Notes: generated by a model from the sequence alone, not told the origin. A stretch of 64,000 nt of DNA from Neobacillus notoginsengisoli (GCF_003515685.1 NZ_QWEG01000006.1:62001-126000); one strand, 5' to 3'. Shown: positions 36,301 through 47,099, numbered from the stretch's first letter. Translations and numbers: made by a program.

Positions 36301-37235
36301 TCATTTTCCAACTCCTCTATTACTCGGTCAATCAGCTTTTTCGCGCCTCTTTCAATTAAGAGGTCACCGGCTTCAATGCCGAGTTTTTCAGGGTCCGTCC
36401 CACTGACTGTTTCCTTATACACTTCCTTGCCATCCGGTGAAGCAACAAGAACGTCCATCGTGATTGTGCCATCCTCTTCCGCAGTCGCGAAACCGCCAAT
36501 CGGCACCTGGCAGCTTCCTTCCATTTTGTTCAGGAAGGATCGTTCTGCACGGACGGCGGCAGCTGTTTTTTTGCAGGTGAATTTTTCAAATAACTCAAGC
36601 AGTTCTTTATCATCTTCCCGGCACTCAATCGCAAGCGCTCCTTGGCCGACAGCCGGGATGCACACTTCTGAATCAATCAGTTCTGTGACAACTTCCTTCG
36701 CCCAGCCGAGGCGGGTAAGGCCGGCAGCTGCAAGGATAATTGCATCGTATTCGCCATTATTCAGCTTCTCAAGGCGCGTATCAACATTGCCGCGTATCCA
36801 TTTAATTTCAAGGTCGGGACGTTTTGCCAAAAGCTGTGAGCTGCGGCGCAGGCTGCTCGTTCCGATTACCGAGCCCGCAGGCAGATCTTCAAGCTTCACA
36901 TGGTCTCTTGAAATGAGCGCATCACGGTGATCCTCACGAAATGGGATGCAGCCAATGGTCAGGCCATCGGGCAAAACGGACGGCATGTCTTTCATGCTGT
37001 GGACAGCCATGTCAATTTCCCTGTCAAACATCGCCTGTTCGATTTCTTTTACAAAAAGGCCTTTGCCACCAACTTTTGATAACGTCACATCCAGGATTCG
37101 GTCACCTTTCGTCACAATTTCCTTCACTTCAAACTCAAATGAAGGACCGGCAATTTTCTTCAATTGGTCAATCACCCAGTTCGTCTGTGTTAATGCCAAC
37201 TTGCTCCGTCTGGAACCTACAATAATTTTTCTCAT
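36297..37235 (-). CDS. hemC: Porphobilinogen deaminase (hydroxymethylbilane synthase)
   Basis: Polymerises four porphobilinogens on a dipyrromethane cofactor. 312 residues; starts [20 protein letters not shown], catalytic aspartate in HSMKDMP region, [11 protein letters not shown], and the cofactor-binding cysteine in [15 protein letters not shown] lies ahead of the ATG. Confidence 0.97.
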   Translation of the reverse strand: MRKIIVGSRRSKLALTQTNWVIDQLKKIAGPSFEFEVKEIVTKGDRILDVTLSKVGGKGLFVKEIEQAMFDREIDMAVHSMKDMPSVLPDGLTIGCIPFREDHRDALISRDHVKLEDLPAGSVIGTSSLRRSSQLLAKRPDLEIKWIRGNVDTRLEKLNNGEYDAIILAAAGLTRLGWAKEVVTELIDSEVCIPAVGQGALAIECREDDKELLELFEKFTCKKTAAAVRAERSFLNKMEGSCQVPIGGFATAEEDGTITMDVLVASPDGKEVYKETVSGTDPEKLGIEAGDLLIERGAKKLIDRVIEELENE

Positions 37236-37249
37236 GATAACCTCCTAAT

Positions 37250-38083
37250 TTACGAATACCAAAAGTGAAATGATGACAATTTGCCAAATAAAAAGAAATT
37301 AATTAATACAATCAAGAAAGAAGCGACATTCCATAAAGCCAGAGATTTCCCGGACATGCCCCTCACAATCCGCAAGTATAAATAAATACTATAAAACGCC
37401 AATAGCAAAAAAGAACCGATTACTTTCATATCATACCAGGGCATTTCAGGCACTTTTATAAATGCCCACTGCATGCCTAGAATAAGGCTTAACAAAAGCA
37501 TCGGCACCCCCGCGACAACATGGAGATAAGAAAACTGTTCAAGACGCGGTAAATCTGCAATTCTGACAAGCCTCGTTCCCCACTTTTTCCTCTTCAGCAA
37601 ATCATACTGTAGCAAATAAAGGACGGAAAAGACAAAGGACATAGAAAATGCCCCATACGATAAAATGGCCATTGTAATGTGGATCAGCAGCAGTTCAGAA
37701 ATAAGCTGCTCACCCAATACATGCGACTCATATTGGTGCGGTGCGAATATATGGATGGCCATGACAATAAATCCAAGGATATTCGTAAAAAAAACAATAA
37801 AATCCATTTTAAGCAGATGGTTGATCCCGAGCGACAGACTGACGAGGATCCAGGCGTAAAAATAAAGGCCTTCCATAATCGTCAGGACTGGGAAGCGGCC
37901 GGTATTCACCATATAAAAAAGAAGGAATGCGGTTTGCAATATCCATACAAATGCAAGTAACCAGAAGGCAACGCGATTCGCCTTCCGGTTATGGTGGATA
38001 AAATCAAAGAAATATAACAGCACACTTAAAGCATAAATGATGACCGTCAATTCGTGCAGTCGCGCCATATGGATGTCAGACAT
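37250..38083 (-). CDS. hemX: HemX membrane protein (CcsA-like)
   Basis: Membrane protein of the cytochrome c assembly CcsA/HemX family; in B. subtilis it lowers HemA levels, so it is a feedback partner rather than a haem enzyme. About eight membrane spans in 277 residues, with conserved histidines such as HIFAPHQYESH and HITMAIL. The second of two close ATGs (38083) has correct spacing to GAGAGG. Confidence 0.9.
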   Translation of the reverse strand: MSDIHMARLHELTVIIYALSVLLYFFDFIHHNRKANRVAFWLLAFVWILQTAFLLFYMVNTGRFPVLTIMEGLYFYAWILVSLSLGINHLLKMDFIVFFTNILGFIVMAIHIFAPHQYESHVLGEQLISELLLIHITMAILSYGAFSMSFVFSVLYLLQYDLLKRKKWGTRLVRIADLPRLEQFSYLHVVAGVPMLLLSLILGMQWAFIKVPEMPWYDMKVIGSFLLLAFYSIYLYLRIVRGMSGKSLALWNVASFLIVLINFFLFGKLSSFHFWYS

Positions 38084-38097
38084 AGACATTACCTCTC

Positions 38098-39444
38098 TTA
38101 TGACTGAAAGGAAGCCTGCGGTGCATGAACCAACTTTTTCTTGGTTTCGGCTGCTTTCGTTTGTTGTTCCTCTTCGACAAGATCTTTAATATCAAAGATT
38201 GTCATAAACAAATCCAGTGCCTCTTCGGCATCAGGGCGCGCAGCCAGTTCTTTTGCCTGAAGGATCGGATCTTTTAGCAGCTGATTTATTATGCTTTTCG
38301 TATGCTTGTTCAATACCTTCTTATCCCGTTCGGAAAGGTGTGGAAGCTTTCGCTCAATGCTCGCCATTGTGACAGACTGAATCCCGCTCGCCTTTTCCCT
38401 GAGGGCGGAGATGACCGGAATGACTCCGAGCATGCCTAGCCATTGTTTAAAATCAACAATTTCCTTTTCAATCATCATCATGATAACCGCGGCGGCTTTT
38501 TTCCGCTCCTGAAGGTTTGCTTCCACAATTCCTTCAAGATCGTCGATATCATAAAGGAAAACATTGTCCAGTTCGGCAATGCCAGGATCCAAATCACGTG
38601 GAACAGCGATATCGACCATGAATAACGGTTTTCCTTTGCGTAGCTTTTCTACATGTTCCATCGTTTCCTTTGTTATGACAAAAGAATCTGAGCCGGTCGA
38701 GCTGATGACAATGTCCGCCTCAACAAGCGAGCATTGCAGTTCGGATAGCATTTTTGCCTTGCCGCCAAAACGGTCTGCAAGCTGCTCAGCCTTTTCATAT
38801 GTCCGGTTGATGACGGTCACCCCGCCAACCCCATTTCCATGAAGGTTCTGGGCGGCAAGCTCACCCATTTTACCCGCGCCAAAAATGAGGACATTTTTAT
38901 CTTCAAGTGATCCAAATATCTTTTTTGCAAGCTCAACAGCCGCATAGCTGACGGATACGGCATTAGCGCCGATTTCCGTTTCAGCATGGCCGCGTTTTGC
39001 AAGGGTAATCGCCTGTTTGAATAAATGGTTGAACACAGTTCCCGTCGTGCCCTCTTCCTGAGAAAGAAGGAAGCTTGAGCGGACTTGGCCAAGAATTTGT
39101 GTTTCACCAAGAATCATTGAATTTAATCCGCAGGCAACGTTTAACAAGTGCTCAACGGCGCCGTCTCCCTCGTAAATAAAGAGGAACGGGGAGAACTCCT
39201 TTTGTTCCAGGCCGAACCATTCAGCCAGAAATTCCTTCATGTAATAACGCCCTGTATGGACCTGGTCCACAACCGCATAGATTTCTGTCCTGTTGCACGT
39301 CGACAGGATGACATTCTCAAGAATGGCTTTTTTTCCATGAAGCGTCTTAGCAGCCTCCCGAAGATCGTCCTGCTTGAACGTAAGCCGCTCACGGATTTCA
39401 ACTGGGGCGGTTTTGTAATTAAGTCCTACCACTAAAATATGCAT
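38098..39444 (-). CDS. hemA: Glutamyl-tRNA reductase
   Basis: First committed enzyme of the C5 haem route; reduces glutamyl-tRNA to glutamate-1-semialdehyde. The active-site cysteine is in [12 protein letters not shown] near residue 50, the NADPH-binding [13 protein letters not shown] near 190, and the carboxy-terminal dimerisation helices fill the last 120 residues. 448 residues. Head of hemAXCDBL. Confidence 0.97.
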   Translation of the reverse strand: MHILVVGLNYKTAPVEIRERLTFKQDDLREAAKTLHGKKAILENVILSTCNRTEIYAVVDQVHTGRYYMKEFLAEWFGLEQKEFSPFLFIYEGDGAVEHLLNVACGLNSMILGETQILGQVRSSFLLSQEEGTTGTVFNHLFKQAITLAKRGHAETEIGANAVSVSYAAVELAKKIFGSLEDKNVLIFGAGKMGELAAQNLHGNGVGGVTVINRTYEKAEQLADRFGGKAKMLSELQCSLVEADIVISSTGSDSFVITKETMEHVEKLRKGKPLFMVDIAVPRDLDPGIAELDNVFLYDIDDLEGIVEANLQERKKAAAVIMMMIEKEIVDFKQWLGMLGVIPVISALREKASGIQSVTMASIERKLPHLSERDKKVLNKHTKSIINQLLKDPILQAKELAARPDAEEALDLFMTIFDIKDLVEEEQQTKAAETKKKLVHAPQASFQS

Positions 39445-39489
39445 ATAGTAAATAACACCCCCAACGTAATCACGTAACTAACTACTCAG

Positions 39490-39498
39490 ATTATATCA
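39490..39498 (-). promoter_or_regulatory. Extended -10 promoter element of hemA
   Basis: Minus-strand TGATATAAT about 45 bases before the hemA start. No convincing -35. I looked for a PerR-type palindrome here and did not find a clear one. Confidence 0.45.
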
Positions 39499-39570
39499 CG
39501 GGCCAAATACGGGTTTGCCCCAAAAATGTGAACAGAAACCGAAACAATATGGTATTATTAAAAGCAGAAA

Positions 39571-39650
39571 CGGCTTGATCAGGGACGACAGGCTTAAGAC
39601 CCCGATCCCCTAGCCGTCGGAGCTAGACTATAAAAGCGCGGGGCCTGGTT
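39571..39650 (+). repeat. Degenerate fragment of a second repeat family
   Basis: The stretch GACAGGCTTAAGACCCCGAT, CCCCTAGCCG, GGAGCTAGAC resembles part of the longer repeat at 43346-43575 (GGCTTAAGACCTCGAGGGGC). It lies in the 317-base gap between the divergent hemA and LiaI-like genes. Apart from the hemA -10 element I see nothing else in this gap. Confidence 0.45.
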
Positions 39651-39761
39651 AAGCCGGTGCGCATACGTTTATTAGAATGATTTTAAATTACTCATACATA
39701 TGTACATTATCAAATAAACAGCGATAGTTCAAGAGAACCTTACTGGAAGCGGAGGGTTACG

Positions 39762-40247
39762 ATGAAAAACAGACAGCTTTTTCCCGGAATTGTCCTGATT
39801 GGGTTCGGGGCTTATTTTTTTATGGAGAAATCGGAAATTGAACTGCTAGAGAAATTTTATACTTGGCCGACTCTGTTACTTATTGTCGGGATTGCTTTCC
39901 TCTGCCAGGGATATTTAACGAGGGAGCATGATGCCATCCTTCCTGGAACAATCCTGACAGGACTCGGGGGGCATTTTCACATCGCCGGAAATGTGCAATC
40001 CTGGCCACCGGATACCGGAACATTTATGGCCATCATTGCACTCGGCTTCCTGCTGCGGTATCAAAAAACGGGGAACGGGCTCTTCCACGGCCTGCTTTTC
40101 CTCGCAGTTGCTATTCTGCTCATCTTTACCGAGCAAGTCGATGCCTTGTTCGGCCAAACCGGAAGCAGCATGACGCTCGTGTGGAAATTTTGGCCCGCTA
40201 TCCTCCTCGCAATCGGAGCGTGGCTAGTTTTTGCAAAGAGAAGATAG
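39762..40247 (+). CDS. LiaI/DUF5668-like membrane protein (YsxD position)
   Basis: 161 residues made of repeated hydrophobic hairpins (spans about 6-22, 33-50, 60-78, 85-101, 108-125 and 138-155), with the paired pattern PGIVLIGFGAYFFM and PGTILTGLGGHFHI typical of LiaI-like or DUF5668 proteins. Such proteins are often tied to envelope stress, but no partner is seen here. It lies between hemA and ysxC, where B. subtilis has ysxD, but is transcribed against its neighbours. Start ATG follows GCGGAGGG. Confidence 0.8.
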   Translation: MKNRQLFPGIVLIGFGAYFFMEKSEIELLEKFYTWPTLLLIVGIAFLCQGYLTREHDAILPGTILTGLGGHFHIAGNVQSWPPDTGTFMAIIALGFLLRYQKTGNGLFHGLLFLAVAILLIFTEQVDALFGQTGSSMTLVWKFWPAILLAIGAWLVFAKRR

Positions 40248-40249
40248 AT

Positions 40250-40305
40250 TTAAAAAAAGCCTGGCGAACCGTTGATCCATCAACAAAGTTTGCCAGGCTT
40301 TTTCT
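40250..40305. terminator. Bidirectional terminator between the LiaI-like gene and ysxC
   Basis: Long inverted repeat AAAAAGCCTGGCGAAC/GTTTGCCAGGCTTTTT, with T runs on each side. The loop itself contains the palindrome GTTGATCCATCAAC. Confidence 0.87.
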
Positions 40306-40319
40306 ATCTATATGTTTCA

Positions 40320-40907
40320 TCATCTATCCATATATTCCTGGAATAATGCCCAAACCTTATCTTTTCCTTCACCTGTTTCAGAAGAGAAAACCACAATTGG
40401 GTCTTCGGGATCGACATCCAAGGTTTCCTTCGTCACCTTTAAATGCTTCTGCCACTTCCCCTTCGGAATTTTATCAGCTTTCGTCGCGATGACAATGGCC
40501 GGAATGCCATGGTGCTTCAGAAAATCGTACATCATCCGGTCATCCGCAGTCGGAGGATGACGTAAATCGGTAATCAGTACGGCAGCCTTCAACTGCTCAC
40601 GCATCGTAAAATACGTTTCAATCATCCGGCCCCACGCCTCGCGCTCACTCTTCGAAACTTTCGCATATCCGTATCCAGGCACATCAACGAAATGGAGCAG
40701 TTCATTCACAAGGTAAAAATTCAATGTCTGTGTTTTACCCGGCTTTGATGAAGTGCGCGCAAGATTCCTCCTGTTTAGCAATTTGTTAATAAAAGAAGAC
40801 TTGCCGACATTTGAACGCCCGGCCAGCGCAAACTCAGGCAAAGCCGCATCAGGATATTGATCCGGCTTCACCGCACTAATGACTATCTCTGCACTCTTTA
40901 TTTTCAT
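40320..40907 (-). CDS. ysxC: Ribosome biogenesis GTPase YsxC/EngB
   Basis: Essential TRAFAC GTPase needed for 50S subunit assembly. G1 GRSNVGKSS at about residues 30-38, switch and G3 [10 protein letters not shown]4 ATKAD. 195 residues. Its start overlaps the lonA stop by four bases, so translation is coupled. Confidence 0.96.
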   Translation of the reverse strand: MKIKSAEIVISAVKPDQYPDAALPEFALAGRSNVGKSSFINKLLNRRNLARTSSKPGKTQTLNFYLVNELLHFVDVPGYGYAKVSKSEREAWGRMIETYFTMREQLKAAVLITDLRHPPTADDRMMYDFLKHHGIPAIVIATKADKIPKGKWQKHLKVTKETLDVDPEDPIVVFSSETGEGKDKVWALFQEYMDR

Positions 40908-43231
40908 AAAGCTCCCCCATCCGACAGCGCGTGCTTCAGAACTTCATCGACATGGGAAACGAGGACGAATTTCAGTTCATTGCGAACACTTTCAGGAATA
41001 TCATCAATATCTTTTTCGTTATCTTTCGGCAAAATCACTTTCGTGAGCCCCGCGCGATGTGCGCTTAATGTTTTTTCTTTCAACCCGCCAATTGGCAACA
41101 CACGCCCGCGCAGCGTAATTTCTCCTGTCATGCCAACCTCGCGGCGAATCGGCTTGCCGCTCAAAGCAGAAACGAGGGCTGTCGCAATCGTTATACCCGC
41201 AGACGGTCCGTCCTTCGGCACAGCGCCTTCAGGAACGTGGATATGAATATCGTATTTTTCATGGAAATCCGTCTCAATACCAAGCTCTTCAGCTTTTGAG
41301 CGAATATAGCTGAATGCGGCCTGGGCGGATTCCTTCATAACATCCCCAAGCTTACCGGTTAGCACCAACTTCCCTTTACCAGGTGAGATGGAAACTTCGA
41401 TTTGCAGTGTGTCACCGCCAACGGTTGTGTACGCGAGCCCTGTCGCAACACCGATTTGGTCCTCAAGCTCGGCCTGTCCATAGCGAAATTTCGGCTTCCC
41501 AAGGAAATCCTCCAGGTTTCTCTCGGTTACAACGACTTTTTTCTTTTCGCCGGCAACGATGATTTTAGCCGTTTTTCGGCAGATGGTCGCCATTTGACGT
41601 TCGAGGCTTCGGACGCCTGCTTCCCTTGTATAGTAGCGGACTGTCTTCAGGATCGCGTCTTCACGTACCTGCAAGGTTCCCTTTGAAAGGCCATTTTCTT
41701 TCACTTGTTTCGGCAGAAGGTGGTCTTTTGTAATATGGACCTTCTCAATTTCTGTATAGCCTGCAATCGTGATAATCTCCATCCGGTCACGCAGCGGTCC
41801 CGGAATGGTCGCCAGATTGTTGGCCGTCGCGATGAACATGACTTTTGAGAGATCATATGGCTCCTCAATATAGTGGTCACTAAAATTATGGTTTTGTTCA
41901 GGGTCGAGCACCTCGAGCATCGCCGAGGACGGGTCGCCGCGGAAATCGTTCGACATTTTATCAATTTCATCCAGCAGGAACACTGGATTAATCGTTCCCG
42001 CCTTTTTCATGCCCTGAATAATCCGGCCAGGCATCGCTCCGACATACGTTCTCCGGTGGCCGCGTATTTCCGATTCATCGCGGACGCCGCCAAGCGAAAC
42101 ACGGATAAAGTTTCTGTTCAAGGATCTGGCAATCGACCTGGCAAGGCTTGTTTTACCAACTCCGGGAGGTCCCGCAAGGCAAAGGATCGGCCCCTTCAAG
42201 GAATTGGTCAGCTTTTGAACAGCCAAATATTCTAGCACCCGTTCCTTTACTTTTTCAAGGCCGTAGTGATCCTCATTCAAAATCTTTTCGGCCCTGTCAA
42301 TGTTGAGGTCATCATCGGTTCTTTTGTCCCACGGGAGAGAGACAAGCCAATCAATATAGTTGCGGATAACGGCGCTTTCGGCAGAACTTGATGGTACTTT
42401 TTCATATCGATCAAGCTCACGCAAAGCGGTTTCCATCACATTTTCAGGCATACCGGACATCTCAATTTTCTCTGTCAGTTCCGTAATTTCGCCTGTTTTT
42501 CCTTCTTTTTCGCCAAGTTCCTTCTGAATGGCCTTCATCTGCTCGCGCAGGTAATATTCCTTTTGTGTGCGCTCCATCGATCGTTTAACGCGCTGGCCAA
42601 TTTTCTTCTCGAGGTTCAGGACTTCCTTTTCATTATGGATGATGTCGATGACCTTTGACATCCTGTCCTTTACATCAATCGTTTCAAGGATTTCCTGCTT
42701 GTCCTTTAGTTTCAGCGGAAGATGGGAAGAGATAATATCCGCCATTCTGCCCGGTTCTTCGATATCTGCAACTGAGGAATATGTTTCGGCAGAAATCTTT
42801 TTCGACATCTTTATGTATTGCTCAAAATAGTCCAGCATAGTCCTCATCAAGGCCTGGTCTTCGACATCCTTCGTTTCCTTGTCCTCAAAAAGCTCGATAT
42901 TGACCGAAAAGTGGTCTTCCAAATCATGGAATGACAAAATGCGCGCCCGCTTTAGCCCTTCCACGAGGACACGGATTGTGCCGTTCGGAAGCTTCAGCAT
43001 TTGTTTCACTTTAGTAAGAGTCCCAATGTTATACAAGTCTTCCTCATCGGGATCATCTATTGAGACATCTTTTTGGGTTGTTAAAAATATCAGGTGGTCA
43101 TCGACCATTGCTTTTTCGAGTGCCTGGACAGATTTTTCCCTGCCCACATCCAAATGGAGAACCATTGTCGGATAAACCAGCAAACCCCGAAGTGGCAGGA
43201 GGGGGACGATTTTTTCACTCGTTTCCGGCAT
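40904..43231 (-). CDS. lonA: ATP-dependent protease LonA
   Basis: Cytosolic AAA+ serine protease for abnormal and regulatory proteins. 775 residues: amino-terminal substrate-binding domain (1-about 300), Walker [12 protein letters not shown] near 355, sensor regions, and a carboxy-terminal protease domain with the Ser-Lys dyad (serine in [11 protein letters not shown]; lysine in [13 protein letters not shown] region). Start ATG lies after GGAGGTG, and a good promoter is about 60 bases upstream. Confidence 0.97.
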   Translation of the reverse strand: MPETSEKIVPLLPLRGLLVYPTMVLHLDVGREKSVQALEKAMVDDHLIFLTTQKDVSIDDPDEEDLYNIGTLTKVKQMLKLPNGTIRVLVEGLKRARILSFHDLEDHFSVNIELFEDKETKDVEDQALMRTMLDYFEQYIKMSKKISAETYSSVADIEEPGRMADIISSHLPLKLKDKQEILETIDVKDRMSKVIDIIHNEKEVLNLEKKIGQRVKRSMERTQKEYYLREQMKAIQKELGEKEGKTGEITELTEKIEMSGMPENVMETALRELDRYEKVPSSSAESAVIRNYIDWLVSLPWDKRTDDDLNIDRAEKILNEDHYGLEKVKERVLEYLAVQKLTNSLKGPILCLAGPPGVGKTSLARSIARSLNRNFIRVSLGGVRDESEIRGHRRTYVGAMPGRIIQGMKKAGTINPVFLLDEIDKMSNDFRGDPSSAMLEVLDPEQNHNFSDHYIEEPYDLSKVMFIATANNLATIPGPLRDRMEIITIAGYTEIEKVHITKDHLLPKQVKENGLSKGTLQVREDAILKTVRYYTREAGVRSLERQMATICRKTAKIIVAGEKKKVVVTERNLEDFLGKPKFRYGQAELEDQIGVATGLAYTTVGGDTLQIEVSISPGKGKLVLTGKLGDVMKESAQAAFSYIRSKAEELGIETDFHEKYDIHIHVPEGAVPKDGPSAGITIATALVSALSGKPIRREVGMTGEITLRGRVLPIGGLKEKTLSAHRAGLTKVILPKDNEKDIDDIPESVRNELKFVLVSHVDEVLKHALSDGGAL

Positions 43232-43290
43232 AACCCTTGCACCTCCAAAGTACTTTCAATTATCCCTTTTAAAGGATTTGTCTTTGTACA

Positions 43291-43319
43291 ATTCTATCTT
43301 ATTTAAGAAAGTGTGTCTA
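43291..43319 (-). promoter_or_regulatory. Sigma-A promoter of lonA
   Basis: Minus-strand -35 TAGACA (43314-43319), 17-base spacer, -10 TAGAAT (43291-43296), both one base from consensus. Confidence 0.6.
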
Positions 43320-43345
43320 ATATATCGAAATCATTACAAGCCAAC

Positions 43346-43575
43346 AAAAAGCGGAAGCGCCTTGGGCAGCCCCGATATAGGAAGACTTGGTTTTGCGACA
43401 GCAAAGCCTTAGTCGCCCTTAATGCGAGCGAAGCGTAGCCAAGCTTAAGACGGGTCCCGCAGGATGGGCCTGCCCTCCGGAGGGAGTCGGCTTAAGACCT
43501 CGAGGGGCTAGGCGCTCCTCGAAAAAGCTAACGCTTTTTCTTCGTGCGTTGCTTATGCTTCCGAAGCTTCCCTTT
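43346..43575 (+). repeat. GCGGAAGC-type intergenic repeat
   Basis: About 230 bases of GC-rich, hairpin-forming sequence between lonB and lonA, starting AAAGCGGAAGCGCCTTGGGC and ending near GCTTATGCTTCCG, so the ends are inverted (GCGGAAGC/GCTTCCG). It contains GGCTTAAGACCTCGAGGGGC and the hairpin GAAAAAGCTAACGCTTTTTC. No protein is supported in the 490-base gap, which otherwise holds the lonA promoter and lonB terminator. Confidence 0.65.
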
Positions 43576-43656
43576 GTGGAGCTGGATTACTATATCTTCA
43601 TTTTAGTCCTCACTCTTAGTATCCATTGCCAGACAGCATGATATGCTTTGTTCGGC

Positions 43657-43696
43657 CAAAAAAAGAAACTCCGGCATTCCTTGCAACCGAAGTTTC
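43657..43696 (-). terminator. Terminator of lonB
   Basis: Minus-strand stem GAAACTTCGG/CCGGAGTTTC with a T7 run, about 25 bases after the lonB stop. Confidence 0.82.
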
Positions 43697-43721
43697 ACAT
43701 GAGGGATGCTTCCCCGTAATC

Positions 43722-45440
43722 TTAAATCGATTCTTTATCCGAATGCTGATTCGCTGCTGTTATCACTTTGCCATTTCCTGCATCCGGAATAATATTGGCT
43801 ATTCCTTTAAGCGGCCCTGTGCCTGTAGCTGTATCAGTCTTAAGCGCAATATCAATCACTTCGGTAAAATGACTGACCGGCACAATATTGATTCCGTCTA
43901 TTTCTTTCAAAATCGACTGCATGTTTTCGGCAGGAACGATCACTGTGTCCGCACCCGCCATTTTGGCAGCTATGACTTTTGCAAAAATGCCGCCTATCGG
44001 CTTTACATTCCCGTGGATTGAAATTTCACCCGTCATGGCAACCTTGTTGTCAACCGGAACTTGATAGATTGCAGAGTAAATCCCCGACGCCATCGCGATA
44101 CCAGCTGAAGGACCATCAATTGGGATTCCACCCGGGAAGTTGACATGAATATCGTACTCATCAGCCGGGACGCCCATCGTACGCAAAACGGTAATCACGT
44201 TTTCAATGGAACCACGTGCCATACTTTTTCGGCGAATGGACTTGCCTTGCCCTCCGATACTCTCTTCCTCAACAATACCGGTAATATTGATCGAGCCTTT
44301 TTCCTTTGTCGGGATGACAGTTACTTCTATTTCCAAAAGCGCTCCTGAATTCGGTCCGTACACTGCCAATCCATTCACAAGCCCGATACAAGGGAGGTCG
44401 TTAATTTTCCGTTCCATTCTTGGTGCGGCCTGGCTGGAATGGATTACCCACTCGATATCCGCATCCTTAATCGTCAATCGATCTTCTGTCATCGCAAGCC
44501 CGGCGGCAGTTTGGACCATATTGACTGCTTCACGGCCATTTCTGGCGTAATTCGAAAGGATGCCAAGTGCCGATTCCGGAATTGCCATGCCTACTTTATC
44601 AGCTGCTTTTTTGGCAACTGCACTAATTTCTTCCTGGGATAACTCCCTGAAAAACACTTCCATACAACGTGAACGGATAGCCGGGGGAATTTCATTCGGC
44701 GTCCTTGTCGTCGCTCCCACCAGCCTGAAATCCGCTGGTAGTCCATTCTTGAAAATATCATGGATATGGGTCGGGATTGAACTGTTTTCTTCATTATAAT
44801 AGGCACTTTCAAGAAAAACCTTTCTGTCTTCGAGCACCTTTAGAAGCTTGTTCATCTGAATTGGGTGAAGTTCTCCGATTTCATCAATGAACAAAACGCC
44901 GCCGTGTGCATTTGTCACAGCGCCTTGTTTCGGCTGGGGAATGCCAGCCTGCCCCATCGCTCCAGCGCCCTGGTAAATCGGGTCATGGACAGAGCCAATC
45001 AGTGGATCAGCGATTCCCCTTTCATCAAAACGGGCAGTCGTTGCATCGAGCTCAACAAATACGGATGACTGCTTAAAAGGAGATTTCCCATTTTTCTTTG
45101 CCTCCTCGAGCACAAGTCTCGCTGCGGCCGTCTTTCCGACTCCCGGAGGACCGTAAATAATGACATGCTGTGGGTTGGGGCCGCACAGAGCTGCCTTTAG
45201 TGCCCTAATTCCATCCTTTTGGCCGACAATGTCATTAAAGGTAGCGGGCCTTACCTTTTCCGCGAGCGGTTCTGACAGTGAAACGGATCTCATTTTTCTC
45301 AGTTGTTCCATTTCCTTGCGTGATTCCTTATCAATTGAGACTTTTTGGGTTCGCTGATTCTTTAATAAGTTCCAAAAATACAACCCGATGATAATCCCAA
45401 AGAAGAGTTGTATAAAGAGAGCGATGCTTGTCCAACTCAT
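43722..45440 (-). CDS. lonB: Sporulation ATP-dependent protease LonB
   Basis: Membrane-anchored Lon homologue, in B. subtilis made in the forespore. A single span at about residues 5-23 replaces the LonA substrate-binding domain. Walker A is [12 protein letters not shown] near 90 and Walker B is GGVLFIDEIGE. The protease serine is in IDGPSAGIAMAS. ATG at 45440 with GGGAGGG seven bases upstream gives 572 residues; 32 further upstream codons are unsupported. Confidence 0.94.
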   Translation of the reverse strand: MSWTSIALFIQLFFGIIIGLYFWNLLKNQRTQKVSIDKESRKEMEQLRKMRSVSLSEPLAEKVRPATFNDIVGQKDGIRALKAALCGPNPQHVIIYGPPGVGKTAAARLVLEEAKKNGKSPFKQSSVFVELDATTARFDERGIADPLIGSVHDPIYQGAGAMGQAGIPQPKQGAVTNAHGGVLFIDEIGELHPIQMNKLLKVLEDRKVFLESAYYNEENSSIPTHIHDIFKNGLPADFRLVGATTRTPNEIPPAIRSRCMEVFFRELSQEEISAVAKKAADKVGMAIPESALGILSNYARNGREAVNMVQTAAGLAMTEDRLTIKDADIEWVIHSSQAAPRMERKINDLPCIGLVNGLAVYGPNSGALLEIEVTVIPTKEKGSINITGIVEEESIGGQGKSIRRKSMARGSIENVITVLRTMGVPADEYDIHVNFPGGIPIDGPSAGIAMASGIYSAIYQVPVDNKVAMTGEISIHGNVKPIGGIFAKVIAAKMAGADTVIVPAENMQSILKEIDGINIVPVSHFTEVIDIALKTDTATGTGPLKGIANIIPDAGNGKVITAANQHSDKESI

Positions 45441-45562
45441 CCTTTTCCCTCCCGAAAACGTAGTACTGATATAAAGATAGTATTTCCGTTGAAGGGAACC
45501 ACTAAACAAAAAAAGCAAAGAATCCAGGAAAGGCAAAATTTGTTGTTATAATGAGCAGGTTT

Positions 45563-45749
45563 GTTGACTTCCGTTCCAGGCACTTCGCTTTCCGCGGGGC
45601 GGCCGTGGAGCCTCCTCGACGCTTTAGCGTCTGCGGGGTCTCCTCTTGCCACTAATCCCGCAGGACAAACCAGCTTCCTCGAATAATCCTGCACGAAGAA
45701 AATGCGATAGCATTTTCGATGAGTCTTCGTGCCTTCCTCTTCAGTCAAC
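45563..45749 (+). repeat. GTTGACT/AGTCAAC intergenic repeat, copy D (with module L)
   Basis: 187-base copy. Both ends carry the same compensating change (GTTGACT and AGTCAAC). The core is more diverged, and a module of about 70 bases (CTCGAATAATCCTGCACGAA, hairpin AAAATGCGATAGCATTTTC, GAGTCTTCGTGCC) replaces the usual GAGTCGGTGCC join. It lies between clpX and lonB. Confidence 0.8.
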
Positions 45750-45780
45750 TCATAAGCAACAGCTTTCTAAATTTTCTAGG

Positions 45781-45813
45781 CAAAAAAACTGCCCAGCGGA
45801 TTGCCGGACAGTT
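45781..45813 (-). terminator. Terminator of clpX
   Basis: Minus-strand AACTGTCC/GGGCAGTT stem (one G-U pair) followed by T7, about 14 bases after the clpX stop. Confidence 0.75.
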
Positions 45814-45826
45814 TTATCTTTACTTA

Positions 45827-47099
45827 TTATGCTGAGTTGCGTTCTTCTTCAATGACTGTCCCGTCTTCAAGGATGAGCTTCGGGATGCTGTTTTCAGCCA
45901 CAGTCTCACCAGTGATGATGCACTTCGTAATATCATCACGGGAAGGAAGGTCGAACATGACATCAAGCATGATTCCTTCAATGATAGAACGAAGGCCGCG
46001 GGCGCCGGTTTTGCGCTCAATCGCCTTTTTCGCAATTTCAGTCAGTGCGCCTTCTTCAAATTCAAGCTCTACATCATCAAGCTGAAGCATTTTTTTGGTA
46101 TTGCTTTACCAATGCATTCTTCGGCTTTGTCAAAATTTCGATCAACGCGCCTTCATCAAGCTGCTCCAGGCTGGCGATAACCGGGAGTCGGCCAATGAAT
46201 TCAGGGATTAACCCGAATTTTAGCAAGTCTTCAGGGAGCACTCTTGATAGTAGCTCTTTCTGGCTAACATCTTCCTGTTTTACATCGGACCCAAAGCCGA
46301 TGACCTTCTGTCCAAGCCTGCGCTTGATGATCGGCTCGATTCCGTCAAATGCACCACCGCAGATGAACAGGATATTCGTTGTATCAATCTGGATGAACTC
46401 CTGATGAGGATGCTTACGACCGCCCTGTGGAGGAACGCTTGCGACTGTCCCTTCAAGGATTTTAAGGAGCGCCTGCTGGACGCCTTCACCAGAAACATCT
46501 CTTGTAATCGAAGGGTTCTCGGACTTACGGGCAATTTTATCAATTTCATCGATATAAATAATCCCTTTTTCCGCTTTTTCGACATCATAATCGGCAGCCT
46601 GAATCAATTTAAGAAGGATATTTTCAACATCCTCACCGACATAACCCGCTTCGGTAAGAGAGGTTGCATCAGCAATCGCAAATGGAACATTGAGAATACG
46701 AGCAAGCGTTTGGGCAAGGAGCGTTTTTCCGCTTCCTGTTGGTCCAATCATACAAATATTACTCTTGGAAAGCTCAACGTCGTCAATTTTGCTATTGGAG
46801 TTAATCCTTTTATAATGGTTGTACACCGCAACGGAGAGTGATCTCTTCGCTTTGTCCTGGCCGATTACATACTCATCAAGGATTTCGCAAATTTCTCTAG
46901 GTTTCGGTACATCTTTAAACTCGACTTCTTCCTCTGTACCAAGTTCCTCCTCAACAATTTCAGTACATAATTCGATACATTCGTCACATATATATACACC
47001 AGGCCCGGCAACAAGTTTCCTTACCTGATCCTGTGTTTTGCCACAGAAGGAGCACTTTAATTGCCCTTTTTCATCATTAAATTTGAACAAACCTTTCAC
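45827..47099 (-). pseudogene. clpX: ClpX ATP-dependent unfoldase, split by a +1 frameshift
   Basis: ClpX feeds tagged substrates to ClpP. The first frame (46077-47099, 340 residues) has the zinc-binding domain (CSFCGK...CDECIELC, residues 16-40), Walker [13 protein letters not shown] and Walker [11 protein letters not shown], and runs well to ALVKQYQK, then reads NASA and stops. The rest (45827-46090, 87 residues, [20 protein letters not shown] onward in segments) continues in the next frame with normal family sequence to the end. The break is in a run of seven A (minus strand, about 46089-46095); six would restore one 423-residue protein. A sequencing error, a recent mutation or slippage are all possible. 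Confidence 0.88.

Noticed and set aside
39510-39565. PerR-type operator before hemA
   Set aside because: AT-rich stretch TTTTAATAATACCATATTG has only a half match to the PerR palindrome.
46077-46100. Programmed -1 frameshift in clpX
   Set aside because: The poly-A site is tempting, but the downstream frame needs a +1 shift, or loss of one A, so -1 ribosomal slippage cannot join the two parts.
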